Shown piece after piece: positions 61,078 through 64,000 of a DNA stretch of 64,000 nucleotides. Made by a program: the position numbers and the translations under genes. This DNA is from Escallonia rubra (taxonomy: Eukaryota; Streptophyta; Magnoliopsida; Escalloniales; Escalloniaceae), in assembly GCA_033065855.1 (NCBI GenBank), contig JAVXUO010002228.1, positions 1-64,000 of the forward strand, written 5' to 3'. The notes beneath the pieces are model-generated. The model made no database searches. It had not been told where the DNA came from and worked only from the letters and a program-made list of their open reading frames with translations. How positions within the stretch are numbered: the stretch's first letter is position 1; every line of letters starts with the position of its first letter.

Positions 61078-61482
61078 TAGCTTTTCCTTTTGATGATGGG
61101 ATCTTGATTTGTGACATTTATTTCTGTGATCACCTTATGTTATGGATTCTGGATATTATGATTATGGTTTGTTACTTCTCGTTAAAAGTGCACATTTGAA
61201 GTATTCTGAAACAAACACTCATGTAGGATCACATGAACTCGTTCATATTGTTATTTATTATGGAACGATGCAGTTCATGTCTATTAAGCTGTTGACTATC
61301 ATATTTGACAAAAGTTCTGAGATTGTAACCGGAGAACGGTGCTGTGGCATTGAGAGGCATAGATACCATCTTCGATTCATTTTAGTATTTTTTGTTAAAT
61401 TTGGCCTAACTTACGGGATATTTTTTTTTTCAATTTCGTTATGTCAAAACCTATGATATTAACCTTAGTATAACCCTTGGCC

Positions 61483-61493
61483 AAGTGGGAGAA
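61483..61493 (+). other. polypurine tract of the copia element
   Basis: AAGTGGGAGAA lies directly before the 3' LTR, where it would prime second-strand synthesis. The 400 bases before it (61078-61482) are the untranslated 3' interior; the frame at 61142-61456 is not a recognised protein. Confidence 0.9.
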
Positions 61494-62045
61494 TGTTGGA
61501 TTTGATCGGTCCAATTCAATTAGGTGGCCTAATGGGTCATACTATGGTTGACTATTTATTTGACTTGGACATTAATTTATTAAATTGGCTAAATAACATT
61601 ATGAGCCTATTTAATTTAGCATCCAATACACTAATGATTTATAGTGTATAAAAGGCTTATAGACCCTAATCTCTTAACTTTGATGGACGGTTGAGATTTG
61701 GCAGACTTTAGGATTGATCCCACTACTCTCTCTATATAAATATATTTTCTTCTTGGAGGCTAGGGTACCATAATATTTGGCTACTCTTTTGCCTCCTAGA
61801 CTAAAGAAAAAAATACACCACTTTATTCCATCATCAAGAATAAAGAAGAGTAGTGAAGATCAATACCAAAGGGTACGTGTTCGCTTCCGCATCTTGGCGT
61901 TCTTTCATCATCGGAATAAACTCTTGATAATCTATGGCTTCATTCAATTCCAGTGAGTTCGTAACCCTATTGTTCTTATGTTTATGCTATTGTAAGATTC
62001 TAATGATCTTGATTATGGGGTCAAGATGAATGAATAATTCTAACA
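61494..62045 (+). repeat. copia 3' LTR
   Basis: 552 bases from TGTTGGATTTGA to AATTCTAACA, followed at once by the GAGGA target duplication. Confidence 0.97.
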
Positions 62046-62050
62046 GAGGA

Positions 62051-62345
62051 TTCTTTTTTTAAAATCTTTTAGACTTTCGAACCATGGTAAGAGAATGGGC
62101 AAAGAGTAAATTCTCAACGACAAGATTAGACGGGAGAAATCTCAGAGAATGAAGGATTTCAATACTAGTAGGCCAAAAGTCAGGAATCTCACAGGTCCAA
62201 ATGTAAGTTTGGCTTGAATGGGTTTCTACTAAATAAAAAACCAATACAGGTATAGGCAAGGACGGGCAAGATGAGACGAGCGAGGGAATGGTAAGGGATA
62301 AATACAAGGATTTGCCATTAATTGGATTTGAAGTTTTATTAAAGG
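62051..62345 (-). other. right-hand continuation of the DNA into which the copia inserted
   Basis: A reverse-strand frame (62059-62307, extending toward the copia) encodes LRFLPSNLVVENLLFAHSLT and KSKRFKKR-like residues. By position it may be the ORF1 side of the L1 LINE whose endonuclease lies at 57271-58250, since L1 ORF1 precedes ORF2 in that orientation. I do not recognise the sequence itself. Confidence 0.3.
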
Positions 62346-62364
62346 CTTCGATCTTTAATAAAAC

Positions 62365-63460
62365 TTATGATCCCAAGATCTTTTTTACTACTATGCCATG
62401 AACAATTCCTGGATTGTTCCAAAAGCAACTCACTAACCCAACAACGTAACATATATTTGGCTGTATACAAATCATGGCATACATTATACTTCCAATATCA
62501 CTCGCATATGGTATACGAGATATCTTAATTTTTTTAGCTTCGGTGTTAGGACAAAGATCAAGACTCAAGGTATGATATTTCTCGACGGGGGTGCTTATAG
62601 ATGTAGCATTGTGCAAACAAAACCGCTCAACAACCTTTCTTATATAAGTCTATTGAGTCAAACCACGAAGTTTCTTTGAACGATTCTGTAGGATCTTTAC
62701 CTTGAGCACATAATTAACTTCTCCTATGTTTTTCATGTCAAAATTAGAGGACATCCACTCTTTAATGGCAACAATCATCCTTATGTCATTTCCTGCCAAC
62801 GAAATATAGTCAACATATAAAGTAAGGACACTAAAACTCTTTTCAGACTGCTTTGTGTAAACATCGTGGTCTTCCTCAATCATCTTAAAGCCAAAAAAAA
62901 ATCATGGTCTGATGAAATCTGAAGTACCATATCCTAGATGACTGCTTTAGGCCATAAACAGAACGTTTGAGCTTGTACACTTTGCGCTCTTGTCATTTGA
63001 ACCCAAAGACAACCGGTTGATCCAAAAAGATCTCCTCATCTAGTTATTCGTTGAGAAAAGCTATCCTAACATCCATGAGAAAGAGCTCTAAATCCAAATG
63101 ACCGACGATATTATGAATAAGGCGAATATATGCAAACCTAACAATAGTTGAGAAGGTATCCTCAAAATCTACACCCTCACTCTAGTTGTAACATTTCGCC
63201 CACAGACTTTATACTTATCAATCAAACAATCGGCCTTATGCTTAATCTTTAAAACTCATTTGTTTTCGATAGAATTGCGCATAAGTGGAAGATCAATAAG
63301 TTCCCAGACTTGATTTCTTTTCCTTGAACCCATTTCCTCTTACATAACATGTAGCAATTATTTAGCATTGGGTGATGTAAGAGCCTTATGATAAGAAGTG
63401 GGCTCATCATCAAATGAAGCACACATGAAAGGTTCCTCCTCAATTCTAATGGCGACGAGG
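62365..63460 (-). pseudogene. second, strongly decayed copia pol (reverse transcriptase)
   Basis: On the reverse strand, from about 63440 downward: ELIDLPL; KADCLIDKYKVCGRNV; then VDFEDTFSTIVRFAYIRLI and LDLELFLMDVRIAFLNE (63000-63180), matching the copia VDYxETFSPVVxxxSIR and QMDVKTAFLNG motifs. Next come LTLYVDYISLAGND (62790-62840; the catalytic YVDD is changed), MKNIGEVNYVLKVKI and IPYASDIGSIMYAMICIQPN (62420-62530). Many frameshifts and stops are present. It is older than the element at 58512, on the opposite strand and of a different lineage. Confidence 0.8.
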
Positions 63461-63809
63461 AATGTTTCCATGTTGACTTCTACACAATTATGGCTCTTTG
63501 GAGTCATCACCCAGTGATGTGTATCCACTAGATTGCAAATCTAATGGAACTTTCCTACTTCATTAAAAATCATAGCGTCATCATGAGATGTTGGGTATTT
63601 AGCATCATCTTTTGCCGCCTATAATGATTTAGTAGTATTTTTAACCGTTCCTTTTACCTGTTACTCGCAAGTGAGAAGGCAAGTGATGAATCATTTACTC
63701 TCTTGCTGATATGGTGATAAATATAATTTGATTATAAAACGATAGACTTTTGAAAGAGAAAATAAATGAAACAGAAAAAAAAAAAACAATAACTCGCACA
63801 ATTGATTTT
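63461..63809. other. AT-rich DNA between copia remnant and CACTA end
   Basis: No feature is recognised, apart from possible further decay products of the copia pol on the reverse strand. Confidence 0.3.
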
Positions 63810-64000
63810 CACTACAAGAAAACAGACCTTTAGTGAGGGACTTTTAGCGACGGATTTACTTACGTCGTTAAAAGTTACTTTTAGCGAGGGATTGCCCCGT
63901 CGATAAAGTCTGTCGCTAAAAGTCTTTGACGACTGACTATTCCGTCGCTAATTACCTTTACCGACGAAAATATCCGTCGCTAAAGTTATTTTCAAAATTT
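63810..64000. mobile_element. terminal part of a CACTA (EnSpm) DNA transposon, cut by the window edge
   Basis: It begins CACTACAAGAAAACAGACC, the canonical CACTA terminal repeat. Subterminal copies of TTTAGCGACGGA, TTTAGCGAGGG and their inverse GTCGCTAAA / CCGTCGCTAA follow every 15-30 bases, as expected for transposase binding sites. The transposase genes and the other end, if present, lie beyond 64000. Confidence 0.85.

Larger units (their letters stand above)
58507..62050 (+). mobile_element. Ty1/copia retrotransposon, ends intact, interior deleted
   Basis: The element is 58512-62045, flanked by identical GAGGA target duplications (58507-58511 and 62046-62050). Its two LTRs are equal in length (552 bp). 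Primer site, pol remnants and polypurine tract lie in the normal order. Total length is 3.5 kb against roughly 5 kb for a full copia element, because gag, protease and half of integrase are missing. It cannot encode its own mobilisation and would depend on a related element. It lies within LINE-like DNA. Confidence 0.95.

Overview
The window is nuclear DNA of a flowering plant, almost certainly a eudicot. It has split genes with AT-rich GT-AG introns, plant gene families, and dense nested plant transposable elements. I cannot name the species. Two conserved protein genes, both on the + strand, are supported exon by exon: an RRP12-like (NUC173/ARM-repeat) ribosome-biogenesis gene with 18 coding exons (6445-23819, 1142 aa) and a P-class PPR gene that I recognise as the EMB2654 orthologue, with 10 coding exons (33434-45048, 854 aa). 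The first acts in nucleolar/nuclear pre-rRNA processing. The second is predicted to act in the chloroplast on rps12 trans-splicing. Both serve ribosome production, but nothing here shows that their adjacency matters.

Layout. 1-6.4 kb: AT-rich intergenic DNA with a 44-bp (AT)n run, protein-like scraps, and a candidate two-exon gene for a tiny cysteine-rich secreted peptide (2207-2954). 6.4-24 kb: RRP12-like; its 4.3-kb third intron holds a foreign-looking, less AT-rich block that may be organellar. 24-33 kb: intergenic repeats, including a 1.46-kb solo LTR with a 5-bp target duplication, a MITE, CT/CA microsatellites, and an almost perfect 132-bp palindrome at 30.8 kb. 33.4-45 kb: EMB2654, whose introns carry a LINE scrap, foldback elements and one GC-AG intron.

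45-64 kb is a transposon graveyard. It holds a gypsy-type LTR (46857-49194, reverse), a 793-bp MITE, a long non-coding retroelement-like block with a ten-unit ~80-bp minisatellite, a GC-rich duplicated block, a terminal-inverted-repeat element full of CCGGTAC motifs, an L1 LINE fragment on the reverse strand, a Ty1/copia element with intact ends (two 552-bp LTRs and a GAGGA target duplication) but a gutted coding region, a second very decayed copia pol on the reverse strand, and the first ~190 bp of a CACTA transposon that runs off the right edge.

I found no convincing new multi-gene system. The most rewarding items to check are the cysteine-rich peptide gene, the 30.8-kb hairpin, a possible reading-frame extension at the RRP12-like 3' end, and the phased palindromes in the solo LTR. 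All exon coordinates are hand-derived from reading frame, splice dinucleotides and family knowledge; no alignment was run.
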